Below, piece by piece: positions 42,801 to 60,179 of a stretch of DNA of 64,000 nucleotides. This DNA is from Lumbricus rubellus. Its lineage: Eukaryota > Annelida > Clitellata > Crassiclitellata > Lumbricidae. A model generated the notes under the pieces. It was not told the origin of the DNA and did no database searches. It saw only the letters and a list, made by a program, of their open reading frames with translations. The position numbers and the translations under genes were made by a program. The stretch spans positions 945,377 to 1,009,376 of the forward strand of contig OX243821.1 of assembly GCA_945859605.1 (NCBI GenBank). The letters run 5' to 3'. Within the stretch, counting starts at the first letter, position 1. Each line of letters opens with the position of its first letter.

Positions 42801-43623
42801 TTTAAAAGGCGCTGTAGCAAGTACTCATACATGTATTTCTTAGCAGCTAAGTAAGTAAGTAAGTGAGTAAGTAAGTAAGTAAGTACGAAAGTAAGTAAAT
42901 AAGTAATTAAGCAAGTAAGTAAGTAAATAAGTAAGTAAGCAAGTAAGTAAGAATGTAAGTAAGTAAGTAAAGTAAGTAAGTATGTAAGCGAATAAGTAAG
43001 TACGTAAGTAAGTAAGCAAGTAAGGACGTAAGTAAGGAAGTAAATAAGTAAGTAAGTAAGTAAGTAAGAAAGTAAGTACGTAAGTAAGTAAGCAAGTAGG
43101 TAAGTAAGTAAGTAAGTAAATAATTAAATAAGCAAGTAAACAAACAAATAAGTAAATAAATAAGTAAGTAAGTAGCCCTACACTTGACGACATCTCTGAC
43201 GGCCGCATTCGTCTGATTCTGGCTGAGCTTGTGAAAGACACGCACACCATCCGCATACGTGATGACACCAACACGTGTCCGATCAACACCGATGACGATA
43301 CTGTCGACGATTCTGACGACGAAATCGAGCAATTGAGTGAAGTTGGTTTTATCGATGCTTGTAGATTCATCAAGGACAAAGATGAGGTCGGCTGGTGAAG
43401 AGCAATGACACTGGCGACAACACATACCTTAGAAAATAATCAGAATGTCAAACGCAGTCAGTTATTTTCGGGTTTATCATTGTCAATTCAAATTGACACA
43501 CATCGTATTATAATCACTAGTCATCTAGTCATCATAGACTTGACCACCCGCAGCCTATCGATTTTTGTTTTGATTCAGTGTCGGTGTATAAGCTGATTCC
43601 GATGTTGCTGTTGTTGTTGTTAT

Positions 43624-43656
<33 letters not shown>

Positions 43657-43675
43657 CGACGACGACGACGACGAC

Positions 43676-43749
<74 letters not shown>

Positions 43750-43948
43750 CGACGACGATGATCATGACACCTTAAGAAGAGACGCATTATCCTGAGATCA
43801 GATTATCAGGCGTGATTATGATGATGATGATGACTATGATGACAACGACGACGATGATGATACCTTGGGTCCCATGCGACTCGGCTCCAGCAGATACGAA
43901 CGTCAATGTGAATATCATCAACTGCATCAACAGAAACATCTTTGACAT
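39567..43948 (-). CDS. Secreted protein with two VWA domains (5 exons, 418 aa)
   Basis: Exons on the minus strand: 43948-43864, 43427-43182, 42704-42375, 40566-40246, 39841-39567. The lengths sum to 1257 bases, exactly 419 codons with stop. All four introns are phase 1, typical of shuffled extracellular modules. The N-terminus is a signal peptide (MSKMFLLMQLMIFTLTFVSA). VWA1 (about 41-220) keeps the metal site: D48-x-S50-x-S52, GDTNT and VITDGES. VWA2 (about 221-418) has lost the first metal motif (DIIWSMSDQ) though its fold pattern is clear (VVIGIGR). VWA domains bind collagen or other matrix proteins. Matrilin-like and collagen-VI-like proteins are the nearest known architecture, but no collagen or EGF module is seen. 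A further 3' exon remains possible because CAAG|GTTAAT could act as a donor. Confidence 0.85.
40246..40566 (-). CDS. VWA gene exon 4 (VWA2 N-terminal half)
   Basis: Acceptor CCACTAG at 40567. Encodes IIWSMSDQAGVKDTKAAL, DGVRVGVAPRLSEEKAEI and TDRAIEYIRTKG. Consensus donor CATG|GTGAGA at 40245. The metal-binding DxSxS is absent. Confidence 0.8.
40770..41290. repeat. (GACT/GGCT)n array in VWA intron 3
   Basis: GACTGACTGGCTGGCT words. GGCT is concentrated at 40850-41130, and pure GACT follows towards 41220. Confidence 0.93.
41740..42313 (+). repeat. 32-bp minisatellite inside a dispersed element, VWA intron 3
   Basis: Units AAGGTAAGGGGCGTCCAGG plus CATTTCTTTTGG repeat about every 32 bp, some fourteen copies, with GCACTTATT and AAGTTAAGG variants. 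The array is framed on the left by ATTTTAGAATTTGAACGCCG and on the right by CCCACACTTTAAGCAC. The same frame occurs inverted at 57180-57330 around only two units. Confidence 0.88.
42375..42704 (-). CDS. VWA gene exon 3 (VWA1 C-terminal half)
   Basis: Acceptor TTTTGTTGTTAAG. Encodes IRQKRGDTNTHLALQQVQ, VAVVITDGES and HVIAIGVGRKV. Donor TGTG|GTAGGT. The join to exon 4 creates an Asp codon that begins VWA2. Confidence 0.85.
42797..43178 (+). repeat. (AAGT)n array with retroposon tail, VWA intron 2
   Basis: AAAAGGCGCTGTAGCAAGT at 42805-42823 resembles the SINE tail, and the tetranucleotide AAGT array begins at 42848 and fills the intron to the donor side of exon 2. Confidence 0.88.
43182..43427 (-). 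CDS. VWA gene exon 2 (VWA1 N-terminal half)
   Basis: Acceptor TTTTCTAAG before GTATG. Encodes a Cys-rich lead-in (CCRQCHC), then DLIFVLDESTSID and RTRVGVITYADG. Donor AAGT|GTAGGG is the choice that keeps frame with exon 3. Confidence 0.8.
43623..43862. repeat. (GAT)n with GAC blocks, VWA intron 1
   Basis: Two GAT/GAC arrays (43623-43762 and 43816-43860). The second reaches the exon 1 donor site. Confidence 0.93.
43864..43948 (-). CDS. VWA gene exon 1 (signal peptide)
   Basis: ATG at 43948, hydrophobic signal sequence, donor CAAG|GTATCA at 43863. An upstream in-frame ATG at 43999 would add about 17 residues but leaves the signal sequence less terminal. Confidence 0.75.
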
Positions 43949-44150
43949 CTCCGCCAAAAAACTTCCCGAGCAAAGTTGAACAGAGAACTTCGACAACACG
44001 TCACCAAAAAACTACAACCTTGCTGACTGTTTATTGTTTAAACACACTGTGTGATACGAGAGATCAGCAGTGTTGCCCTCCTTCTTTTAACCAGGTTTTC
44101 AACTGGCACTATCAGAGTGTGAGCATTGATCATGTATTGCGTCGACGTGT

Positions 44151-44160
44151 CTTTATATAG
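44151..44160 (-). promoter_or_regulatory. Candidate TATA box of the VWA gene
   Basis: CTATATAAAG on the minus strand, about 205 bases upstream of the VWA gene start codon and in the right direction. It lies just beyond a dispersed repeat (44064-44120). Position and sequence are suggestive only. Confidence 0.35.
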
Positions 44161-45080
44161 AGGTCTATAATCGAACCAGTGATGCGCTAATTTAATGGCG
44201 TGGGTGGCTAGCTATAGTATGTTTCACTGTAATTAGTCGTCTAGCTATAATTAGAATGAGTAGAGTCACCCCCTCTGTTATCACGGCTTGTGACTGGCAT
44301 CAGTCGAAATTGACGATGGTGGAGATATTGATGAGTAATTAAGGTTAGATAAAGGCGGAGTATTTAACGGAAAAAGGTAGTATGTGGACGTGAGAAAAAT
44401 TGCATGGAGAGAGGGGTGGAATGGGTTGGTTATGGGACGGAAGGAAGGAGGGTGACTTGAAGGAATAGGGTAGGGGGGAAGCAGAGGATTGGAAGTAGGA
44501 AGCTGTAGAACACATACCAACCTTTTTTTTACAGAAATACAGGAAGTTAATGCAAAACGTGAAAAGAATTATCAGTTTACGGTATACCACGCCCCGCGAA
44601 AAATACGTAGTTGAAAGTGAAGTATCAATACTTTATGACCTATTATCCTTCATTAGACTGATGACAAACGACTAGAAAATCTATTTTGGCGCTTGGAACG
44701 TGTGTTTATTATCAAGGGCGTATCCCGAAAAAATCTAATTTTATTTGATGAATCAATAACTCCTCCTATGCATAAAATTGACTAAACTGAAAACTTAAAC
44801 GATAATTATTAGTCATTGATAATTAATATAACATGTTTGCACATAATGTAATTATTGCGTAACTTGACCGCTTCCTGATTTATTATCGGAGATGTTACAC
44901 TGTTGGATGTTGGGAACCAATTAAAATGTATATAATTATACCATGGTAGGAGTTTTAACCCAGACCCCGTAATTACCTCAATTAAATGCGTAAAGTGATC
45001 ACGATGTTTGGTCTAAAAATCGGAATTGCTTTCAAAATGAAATCATTTCGGTATAAAAATTTATCCTTGTTTCGAATGTG
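44161..45080. other. No gene recognised
   Basis: Upstream flank of the VWA gene. AT-rich with no repeat array. Short frames only. Confidence 0.5.
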
Positions 45081-45285
45081 TAAAAGTGAAACCTACCACG
45101 CACGCACGCAGCACGGGGGTCGATATGTCATGGCTTCCTGATCTAAACTTAGCTTCGATCGCGTCCATGGCGTATTTCAACCCTACCCTATTCAATACAT
45201 CACACCTCCCGCCTGATAATATCCTAACCTTTAACATTCCTAAGCTTACGCTTAATAAATGCCTATACTATACTAATATGCTATG

Positions 45286-45815
45286 CTATGCCATGCCATA
45301 CCATACCATACCATACCATACCATGCCATACCATACCATACCATACCATACCATACCATACCATACCATACCATACCATACCATACCATACCATACCATA
45401 CCATACCATACCATACCATACCGTACCATACCGAACCATACCATACCATACCATACCATACCGTACCGTACCGTACCGTACCGTACCGTACCGTACCGTA
45501 CCGTACCGTACCGTACCGTACCATACCGTACCATACCATACCATACCATACCATACCATACCATACCATACCATACCATACCATACCATACCATACCATA
45601 CCATACCATACCATACCATACCATACCATACCATACCATACCATACCATACCATACCGTACCATACCATAATCTACTTTACTATTACTATACCATACTAT
45701 ACCATACAATACCATACCTACCATACCATAATCTACTATACTATTACTATACCATACAATACCATACAATACCATACAATACCATACTATACCATACCAT
45801 ACCATACCATACATC
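45286..45815. repeat. (CCATA)n / (CCGTA)n pentanucleotide array
   Basis: A block of pure CCGTA (about 45461-45520) sits between two long CCATA blocks, and the 3' edge decays into CATACTATA variants. All Tyr/His/Thr/Ile and Met/Val/Trp/Tyr frames here are translations of the pentamer. Confidence 0.97.
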
Positions 45816-46126
45816 TAAAATCATTGCAGTGCCAAGAGACAGACCCAAGATTAGATATTAATATATTAGTAGTAAACGTCATATTTAACGTCACAATATA
45901 TAAATATAATTTCATGACGTCATTGTGTTATTCGTGCTCGTGCAGTTCGCCTACGACGTTTTGATTATACTATGCGTCCGTTGAATAACGTTTCTTATTC
46001 TCGTAAATTATTTTTTCGACGGCCGTCGGTTGAAGTTCTTGCAATTATTAATTATTGGTGCTAATAATTGTGGCAAGTAAGAATCGTTGTTCTTCCGATC
46101 CTACTGCTTGCTTCGCTTGTGCAGCT

Positions 46127-46190
46127 ATGCCGAAGAAACGAGCATCAGCTGAAACCAGCAATGACGAGCAAACGAAAGATGGCTCAAACT
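46127..46190 (+). CDS. F-box/propeller gene exon 1
   Basis: ATG at 46127, 21 codons plus one base, consensus donor ACT|GTAAGT. A CCGACCCTCRCGACGCCTAA tandem of about 34 bp follows in the intron at 46255-46325. Confidence 0.7.
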
Positions 46191-49100
46191 GTAAGTTATT
46201 GGGCAAACTTGTAGTATCCGCAACCGAATGACGACACTAACCATATTCCTAAACTTAACCGACCCTCACGACGCCTAACCTGACCATAACCGACCCTCGC
46301 GACGCCTAACCTGAGCCTAACCAACCCTCACTGAGAGGCGCTCCCGACTGCAGCGCGGACACTGCATCGGAGTTTCACGCCGAAGAGCTGAGCAATTGCG
46401 AGTGAAGGACTTGCCAAAGGTCCTTACGCGGCGACTTGAGGTGGATTCGAACCTGCAGCCCTTCGGATGCAAGGCGACGAACATACACACTACACCACCG
46501 CGCCCCACAAAAGACTTGTGTTAGTTAAAGGACATTATTGTCTAGAATTATTGTCTATTATTCGCGATGATAATAAAATTATGGTATTTAAGCTTAGTCT
46601 ATTAGTTAATAATAACCACAATTGGGTTGTCAATAATTATTGAGTGATTTGGTTTCAAATTAATCTCGCCAGTGCAGGATTTCATGTAGGCCTAAGCATT
46701 ATCATCTTCATCTTGGGGCAATTAGCCTGAATGGGTTTATTTTTCCTGTAGCGACATTCCAAGAACACGATGATGTTAAACGTTCAAGACTCGAACCATT
46801 GTACGACACAACGGTAAGCTACGTTTATGACTATACACTGTATACAGGGTGGTTCCAAAATTATTCCCTAATGTTTTTTTCCAGAATCTTGGTCAAAAGC
46901 AGGAATTTTAAAATGAAATATTATACTTAAAGGCAATTCATATTTACGTGCAAATTTCACCAAAATATTTCAAATATTTCATATAGCTACTTTTTCGTTG
47001 CGTTATGTTTTGGAATCGTCAAAGAACAGTGGGTGGTCTCACTAAGAGTATTGTAACTTTTTCTCTGCTTGATTAAAAAAATTCTTATTGGATACCTCTT
47101 GGCCCACTCTGTAGATTCAGTCAAAAAATCATTCGCAACTATTGTTTATGATGAGTGGACAGTTTAGGCTTAGCATACTATACTGAGACGTTTCCTATGT
47201 TCTTGTTCTAGTAAAAAAGAAATTTTATTAGAGCTAAAAACAATTTGTAAACGGCTTTCATACAAATTTTCGCCTAATTTCAAGTTTTTTCATTATGTGC
47301 TAATATAGTGAATGCATTCTATTATTTTATACATTTTTCATTTCCGAAGGGTGGCTTCATGGTTTTGTTTCATGGTTTTCACATCTAGCAAATGCACTAT
47401 ATTATTTTTTGCATTTTCCATTGGGGGGGGGGGGTGTTCAAACACCCAAAACACCTCCCTAGCTACGGTTTTGGAGGCGACACTAATCATTTAATTTCAT
47501 TTCGTGAATTCATAATAGCGCTTCTTCAAGAAACCTAATCAGAGGCGCTCCCAGTCTAGCCACAGCTAAAATAGTAGGTTTTGAGCGACTTATAAAAGCA
47601 GGCCATAGGGGATGTTTATTCGGTGGAAAATCAACCTTGATATAACATAATATTGTCGATAAACAGCAACAAGTGAAAGATTAAATTATTTTATGGCCTC
47701 GATCGTTGTGCATCCAATAATTTCAACCTCATTGTGAACCAAACTAACGTTATAAACTGATGATCATTATTCAAACGTTTACTTTGTCACGTTTACTTTG
47801 TCGCGTTTACAGTTACTTTGCTTGAATGCCTAACATGATAATTATGTCTTATTTTTTACTCATCAACTATAGTAGCGAAGCGTGGTTAATTTATGCGATA
47901 TCCGGATTATACCATGTTCAACATGTTCGGCCAAACAGAGGTCCCACACTATAGGGGGAAGGAGGGCCCACAAATGGGTGAAAAAATTGTTATCAAGCAA
48001 TTGGTAGGCTATATCTTGAGGAAATTTCGACCAAACGACTATAAAAAAGCTGTCAGCTATTTTATGAGGGAAAAATCGGTAGGCTATATTTCAAAAAAGG
48101 TTGTAAGCTATTTTGGGAGGAGAAAATCGGTATATTCTAAAGAAATTTCGACCAAACGACTAAAACAAGTCAGATTTTTTGGCCGAAGAGCCCCAACAAA
48201 TTTTCGAACAGGGGCGGCGCATTTCTTAATCCGGCCCTGGCGATAATTATCATTTACCTGTATTAGGTGCAGGATCTACCGCTCGAGATTCTTGAATCTA
48301 TCCTCGTTAAAGCCGTGGCGATGGAAGTGTTGGAACTGAAGGTGGCCAGACGTGTGCGGAAAGAACAAGCTGACTTAGTAATACGGAGACTCAGAACAGT
48401 CTGTCCGCAATGGAACTCTGTTCTTACGACCGACATTTTCAGGAAGGAAGTGTACAGACTTCTTGAAGGTAATGCTTAGACACTGCTACTTAGATCTAAT
48501 TCCTGCAAATAGTGCCGCTCCATTTCCCGAGAATTGTTTCATAACAATCATAAGATACATGGGCTGAAAGCACGTTGTGTCGTTGCCTTGGAGCCGGAAG
48601 GTTCGAGGTTCGAATTCACCACGCTGCGTAAAGACCTTGGGCAAGTCCTTCACTCACAATTGCTCAGCGCTTCGGCGTGAGACTCCGATACAATGTCCGC
48701 GTTGTAGTCGGGAGTGCCTCTGAGTAGAGAACTTGAATGGGCGCTATAACAAGTGCACATACATACAAGTACAGCAAACAAACAAACAAATGAAATGGTT
48801 AGTCAATGTATGCTTGAATTTGCATGTTCCTGTCACCTCTTACGAACGTTGTTATACATGTACCATAGCTCGAGGGTACGCGTACCCTAAAATAGAATAC
48901 GTTAAAATACGTACGTACCTTTCAAAAAATAGAATACGCGTATGGTACGTAGTACTACGTACCGTATACACGAAAATTTTATTCATGCATGGTTTACTCG
49001 GCGACCCATAGCTTACCTATAATCTGTCGTTAACTGTTACCTATGCGTCATTGAAACTGGTACTTCCGGTAGCGTAGCAGTAAATTTAATTCGATAAATT

Positions 49101-50696
49101 CTTCGGTTTTAATAAATTTAATGCAAATTGTACTGTCTTTCTGATGAGAGCTAAGTACACGTCACTAGTTTGCAAATTGCTGTAACTCGAAAGTTGCAGT
49201 AGGCCTATGTCTTATAGCCAGCGCCATGTGACATACGCATCAGTCAGAGATTCAGCGATGCCCAGAGAGCATGGGAAGGAATATACGCACGTGAAAGTTT
49301 TGAAAAATGCGAAAAACAATTATTTGATTGAATGCAATTTTTTCGACAAACAGTTCTGGGTTGGATCAGGCAATCGCATAAGAACACAGCTTTGAAGTGC
49401 TGCAGCAGAACTAACTGACTGACATTAGTGCATTAAGTGCAATGTATGCTGAATAAACATACATGTAGACCTACAATATAACATTGCAGCAATTCACAAC
49501 GCTGTATACTTTGCTGTGATTGTTTGCTTAAATTAAATTGAACATTCTTATAATGAGCGATGACATGGTTAACGTATTTTATTTATTGTTTACGTACCCT
49601 AAAATAGGGTACGTTAAAATACGTACGTACCTTTCAAAAAATAGAATATGTATGGTACGTACCCTCGAGCTTTGACATGTACAATAAAGGCGTAAGTGTA
49701 ATTTCTTTCCGGGTAGTATAGAAGACATGGAAATGTTTTTTAGGTGAGGAGACAAATGGTTTTGAAAGTTTGGGTCAGCATTCATTCCGATTAAACGTCT
49801 TCAAAATGACAACACTGAAGGATGAAATATTTCTGCTCTGCAGACCACTTGACGGATATGCAACGGTTATCAACGTTTATGACCGCAACAACATGTCACA
49901 GGTGAAAGATGTCATCCCGCTAGTAACAGGAACGTGGCCGATAGATATGACAGCTTGCAACGTGTCCAACTGTGTGTACATACTAAACAGGTATTGGCCT
50001 TACACTGACCACCCTTCAGTTTTTCGCATCACGAAAGATGAAAAGAGTCATTTTAAGATGTCACAATGGCTTAATAATCGAGAACTGTCATTTCCGACAC
50101 GGGGTTCCATGTCATTAGCTTCAAATGGTAACCTTGTTATCCTTTCAAGCCAGGAAACTTCGAGCGCTGCTTTTTACGTGGGCCTAGTAGTGCCAGGGTT
50201 TGTGGCCAAAATGCATTGTGTCAGCATCTTCGATGCGAATGGTACCATGCAGCATACGATAATGCTATCCCCAGATATCTATGGATTCAAAATCGTTAAC
50301 AGCGTGATTCAGAAGTCAGATGGAAACCTTGTATTGCTTGCTGTTAACAATGAAAATAATGAGAAATTACTGGAGATCGATACGACTGGGAGAATTCTCC
50401 GACAATACCAATCATCACTTTCTGCAGTTGATAGTGTCATGATCTTCGCAGAGGTGCATGGTAGAATTCTGGTGACAAATAATGGTAACCTGATCCAAGT
50501 CTTCGATCCTCTGTTCAATCTGCTGGAAGTTTCTGAACCGCGGCCGCCGGAAGGTTTTATTCCTGCTCCTCACGTTCACTTTGTTAGCGAGAGGAATGAG
50601 ATAGTGCGGATTGAAAAGCTTAAGTACACCAACTATGGTATTCGTGTCACTTTCGAGGGCTCTGTTTTGAGCTTCTTTCGCTTCACGAGCAAATGA
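46127..50696 (+). CDS. F-box-like protein with C-terminal propeller-like domain (4 exons, 426 aa)
   Basis: Exons 46127-46190, 46752-46813, 48267-48468 and 49744-50696 sum to 1281 bases, exactly 427 codons with stop. The N-terminus is short, basic and polar (MPKKRASAETSND), with no signal peptide. Residues 43-95 have an F-box pattern (DLPLEILESILVKAV .. VCPQWNSVL), the segment that binds Skp1 in SCF ubiquitin ligases. Residues 111-426 show repeated strand-turn units (SLASNGNLVILSS, KSDGNLVLLAVNN, LLEIDTTGRIL, RILVTNNGNLIQVFD) like a six-bladed NHL/YVTN-type propeller, a substrate-binding part in other F-box proteins. No catalytic residues are seen. I infer an SCF substrate adaptor. I cannot place it in a named family. 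Confidence 0.78.
46326..46507 (-). mobile_element. tRNA-derived SINE, 3' truncated
   Basis: Same family as 25484. The minus strand starts TGGGGCGCGGTGG, with B box GGTTCGAATCC at about 46443-46453 and GAAGGACTTGCC on the plus strand. The tail (GCTATAACAAGTGC) is missing. Confidence 0.8.
46752..46813 (+). CDS. F-box/propeller gene exon 2
   Basis: Acceptor TTTTCCTGTAG. Encodes STFQEHDDVKRSRLEPLYDT and one more Thr. Donor ACG|GTAAGC. Phases 1 and 0 match the neighbours. Confidence 0.75.
46849..47113. mobile_element. Possible mariner-type MITE
   Basis: Starts TACAGGGTGGTTCCAAA and ends with the complement of TACAGAGTGGGCCAAGAGG, so the ends match over TACAGRGTGG. No coding sequence. Lies in intron 2 of the F-box gene. 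Divergent ends make this tentative. Confidence 0.45.
47507..47560 (-). mobile_element. SINE/LINE tail fragment
   Basis: Minus strand reads CTTGAAGAAGCGCTATTATG then AATTCACGAAATGAAATTAA, a decayed version of the GCGCTATATAAAT tail with an AATG-like end. Also includes GAGCGCCTCTGATT. Confidence 0.45.
47880..48239. mobile_element. Possible hAT-like element before exon 3
   Basis: The right edge reads on the minus strand CAGGGCCGGATTAAGAAATG, a typical hAT-like end. GAAATTTCGACCAAACGACT occurs twice inside (48025, 48141). The left end near 47903 retains CCGGATTA but not CAGGG, so the termini are incomplete. Confidence 0.4.
48267..48468 (+). CDS. F-box/propeller gene exon 3 (F-box)
   Basis: Acceptor TACCTGTATTAG, then VQDLPLEILESILVKAV through RLRTVCPQWNSVL, ending at donor GAAG|GTAATG in phase 1. 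Confidence 0.8.
48574..48770 (+). mobile_element. tRNA-derived SINE, 5' truncated
   Basis: Matches the SINE at 25484 from GTCGTTGCCTTGGAGCCGG through GGTTCGAATTC, CTTGGGCAAGTCCTTCACTC and GGGCGCTATAACAAGTGC. The A-box part is missing. Lies in intron 3 of the F-box gene. Confidence 0.85.
48864..49674 (+). mobile_element. hAT element, non-autonomous, 811 bp
   Basis: The ends CATAGCTCGAGGGTACG and complement of CAAAGCTCGAGGGTACG give 17-bp inverted repeats. ACATGTAC is duplicated perfectly at 48856-48863 and 49675-49682, an 8-bp hAT target duplication. Each end is followed inward by a copy of CGTACCCTAAAATAG and TACGTACGTACCTTTCAAAA in the same orientation. A BED-finger remnant lies inside. Located in intron 3 of the F-box gene, 70 bp before exon 4. 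Confidence 0.88.
49207..49395 (+). pseudogene. BED zinc-finger remnant of the hAT transposase
   Basis: A 62-codon frame with HVKVLKNAKNNYLIECNFFD and VGSGNRIRTQL. The spacing matches a BED finger, but the second Cys is Phe and the final His is Gln, so zinc binding is lost. BED fingers sit at the N-terminus of many hAT transposases, which agrees with the 8-bp target duplication of the surrounding element. Confidence 0.5.
49744..50696 (+). CDS. F-box/propeller gene exon 4 (propeller-like C-terminus)
   Basis: Acceptor TTTTTTTAG directly beyond the hAT element in the intron. 317 residues in one exon with stop TGA at 50694-50696. Repeated GNLV/DG-type turns. Confidence 0.85.
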
Positions 50697-51140
50697 CGCA
50701 TCTCGGTAGGGTGTTGTTAGCGATGTGAATGACTTGTATTGAATTATTTGGACATCTCGTGTAACTGCCACATCATTATCTGCAATTTAAACAGCTTTTT
50801 AAAATACTGGTGATAATAATTATTTCGCTCGGCTATTCATTCTATTGAAGCAAAATCCACTAAAGAGTAAAACTTTAGTTTGACAGCTTATTCCGAGCAT
50901 TTTGTTTTCAACTGCATTTTGTTTTCAACTGCATTTTGTTTTCAACTGTTGGACAATTTTGTTACATGTTCTTGTCAGGCATAGCACTGTATATCTACAT
51001 AAAAGCTGCTCTTATGTTCGATAGAGAACTAAGATCGGTTTTGTCTAAATTTCATTGTGTGTCCAATTGTGATGTTCTTTCGATTTCAAGTTGTGTTTAT
51101 TCTTCACCCAAAACGAAAGGCAATGCTAAAATAGACAACA

Positions 51141-51146
51141 AATAAA
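51141..51146 (+). terminator. Candidate polyadenylation signal of the F-box gene
   Basis: AATAAA 445 bases after the stop codon, the first canonical hexamer on this strand downstream of the gene that I noticed. Confidence 0.45.
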
Positions 51147-51301
51147 CAATATCACTTATAATCGTAGTTTATCTTATATTGAATAACTGACACCGTGTTG
51201 GTCTAACGTACCAACTGTACCACGTGCTCATCTTTGTCATTTTCTATCTCTAACTCCACCCTGTACAATACGAGTGGTGTTGTATCAAGGATAATTGATC
51301 T

Positions 51302-51445
51302 ATTTTGGAGGGGGCGGTAGCCCATTGGATAAAACACTGGCATTGAGAGCGAGAGGAACCAAGATTGAGCCCAATGCATCGGGCGGACGTGCTGTGTGGG
51401 CTGCTATTAGCGCCGTGTATAATTGCAGGCTGTCTGTTCTGTAAG
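51302..51445 (+). mobile_element. Possible tRNA-derived SINE of a second type
   Basis: GGGCGGTAGCCCATTGGATA resembles a tRNA 5' half with A box, and AAGATTGAGCCC lies at B-box distance but is degenerate. No clear tail or duplication. Confidence 0.4.
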
Positions 51446-51895
51446 TAATTAAGATCCATGTCCTCTGTTATTTTGCGTTCTTGTGAATTGTTTCAATTGC
51501 AGAAAATGTACACTGTAGTCGGTTGCGATCTTTAAATCGGATTGTTTAAAAAAATTATTATTATAATCGCTTTCAAGTGGGAGGTACCGTGGTCGGGAAC
51601 GATGAGCAGGGTCAACCCATTCTCCATTTTTCAAATCGAAATTCAATTCCAGTCATATCGGTCGATTATCAATTCTTTTGACTCTTTTGACAGCGCATCA
51701 ACATAGTATATTTATATAATATGATATTATTATTATTCATACATAATATATATTATATTTATTTATATATTATATATAACATTAGCGACCTCCCAATTCT
51801 GCCATTTCGAAGCGTCGCATTCAATTTATCGTCCCTAAAGACCAGTCACGTGTCTGTCTAAACAGATCGCCGCTTTTTGTCGATATGCTTTTTGG
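51446..51895. other. No gene recognised; AT-rich stretch
   Basis: 51700-51785 is ATATTATTT-rich. Nothing else supported. Confidence 0.45.
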
Positions 51896-51896
51896 G

Positions 51897-52485
51897 AGTG
51901 TGAATCCGCCATTTTGGGGTATCCTCTAGAATGTGAATCCGCCATTTTGGGGTTTCATCTGGTATGCAAATTCGTCATTTTGGATATCCACTGTAAGGTA
52001 AATTCGCCATTTTGAATATCCTCTTAAATGAAAATTCGCCATTTTGGATATCCTCTGGAATGTAAATTCGCCTTTATGAATCTCCTCTGTAATGTACGTT
52101 CGCAATTTTTGGTATCTTCTTAAATCTAAATTCGCCATTTTCGCCATTTTGAGTAACCTCTGAAATGTAAATTCGCCTTTCTGAATCACCTCTGTAATGT
52201 AAGTTCGCAATTTTGGGTATCTTCTTAAATATAAATTCGCCATTTTCGCCATTTTGGGCAACCTCTGAAATGTAAATTCGCCATTTTGGGTATCTTCTTA
52301 AATATAAATTCGCCATTTTCGCCATTTTGGATATCCTGTGGAATGTACATTCGCCATTTTGGATATCCCCTGGAATGTAAATTCGCCATTCTGAATATCC
52401 ACCGGAATGTAAATTTGCCATTTTGGATATCCCTGGAGTATAAATTCGCCATTCTGAATATCCTGTGTAAGGCAAATATCCTTAG
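51897..52485. repeat. 33-bp minisatellite
   Basis: Units containing GAATGTAAATTCGCCATTTT and GGATATCCTCT, about 17 copies with variants ending in CTTCTTAAAT. Overlapping minus-strand frames of about 110-130 codons with NGEF/MANL repeats come from this unit, whose length of 33 keeps all frames open. Confidence 0.93.
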
Positions 52486-52538
52486 GAATGTTGCTAACTG
52501 CTGAATGCCGCAAAATCCCGACATAAACTTTTCTCTTG

Positions 52539-52607
52539 TCCGAGGTTTGAACCCCAACATCTCGGTCCATAGTCCACCACGTTAACCACTCGGCCACCGT
52601 GCCCCAT
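52539..52607 (-). mobile_element. tRNA-like SINE head
   Basis: Minus strand GGCACGGTGGCCGAGTGGTT (A box) and GGTTCAAACCTC (B box). The acceptor stem does not close, so this is a retroposed tRNA-like head and not a tRNA gene. It sits a few bases beyond the receptor stop codon, within its probable 3' UTR. Confidence 0.65.
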
Positions 52608-52613
52608 CGCCGC

Positions 52614-60179
<7,566 letters not shown>

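Noticed and set aside
45086..45964. 292-codon frame and its five shadows
   Set aside because: Mostly the translated CCATA pentamer (Tyr-His-Thr-Ile-Pro).
48267..48479. Stand-alone 70-codon gene beginning at 48267
   Set aside because: It is exon 3 of the F-box gene. The last codons before the stop are intron sequence beginning GTAATG.
51897..52485. Repeat protein on the minus strand (NGEFIFKKIPKM type)
   Set aside because: The 33-bp unit is a multiple of three, so all frames stay open and encode a repeat by default. No start context, and flanking DNA is non-coding.
52539..52607. Functional tRNA-Ser or tRNA-Leu gene
   Set aside because: No closing acceptor stem and no variable arm consistent with either. 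Treated as a SINE head.
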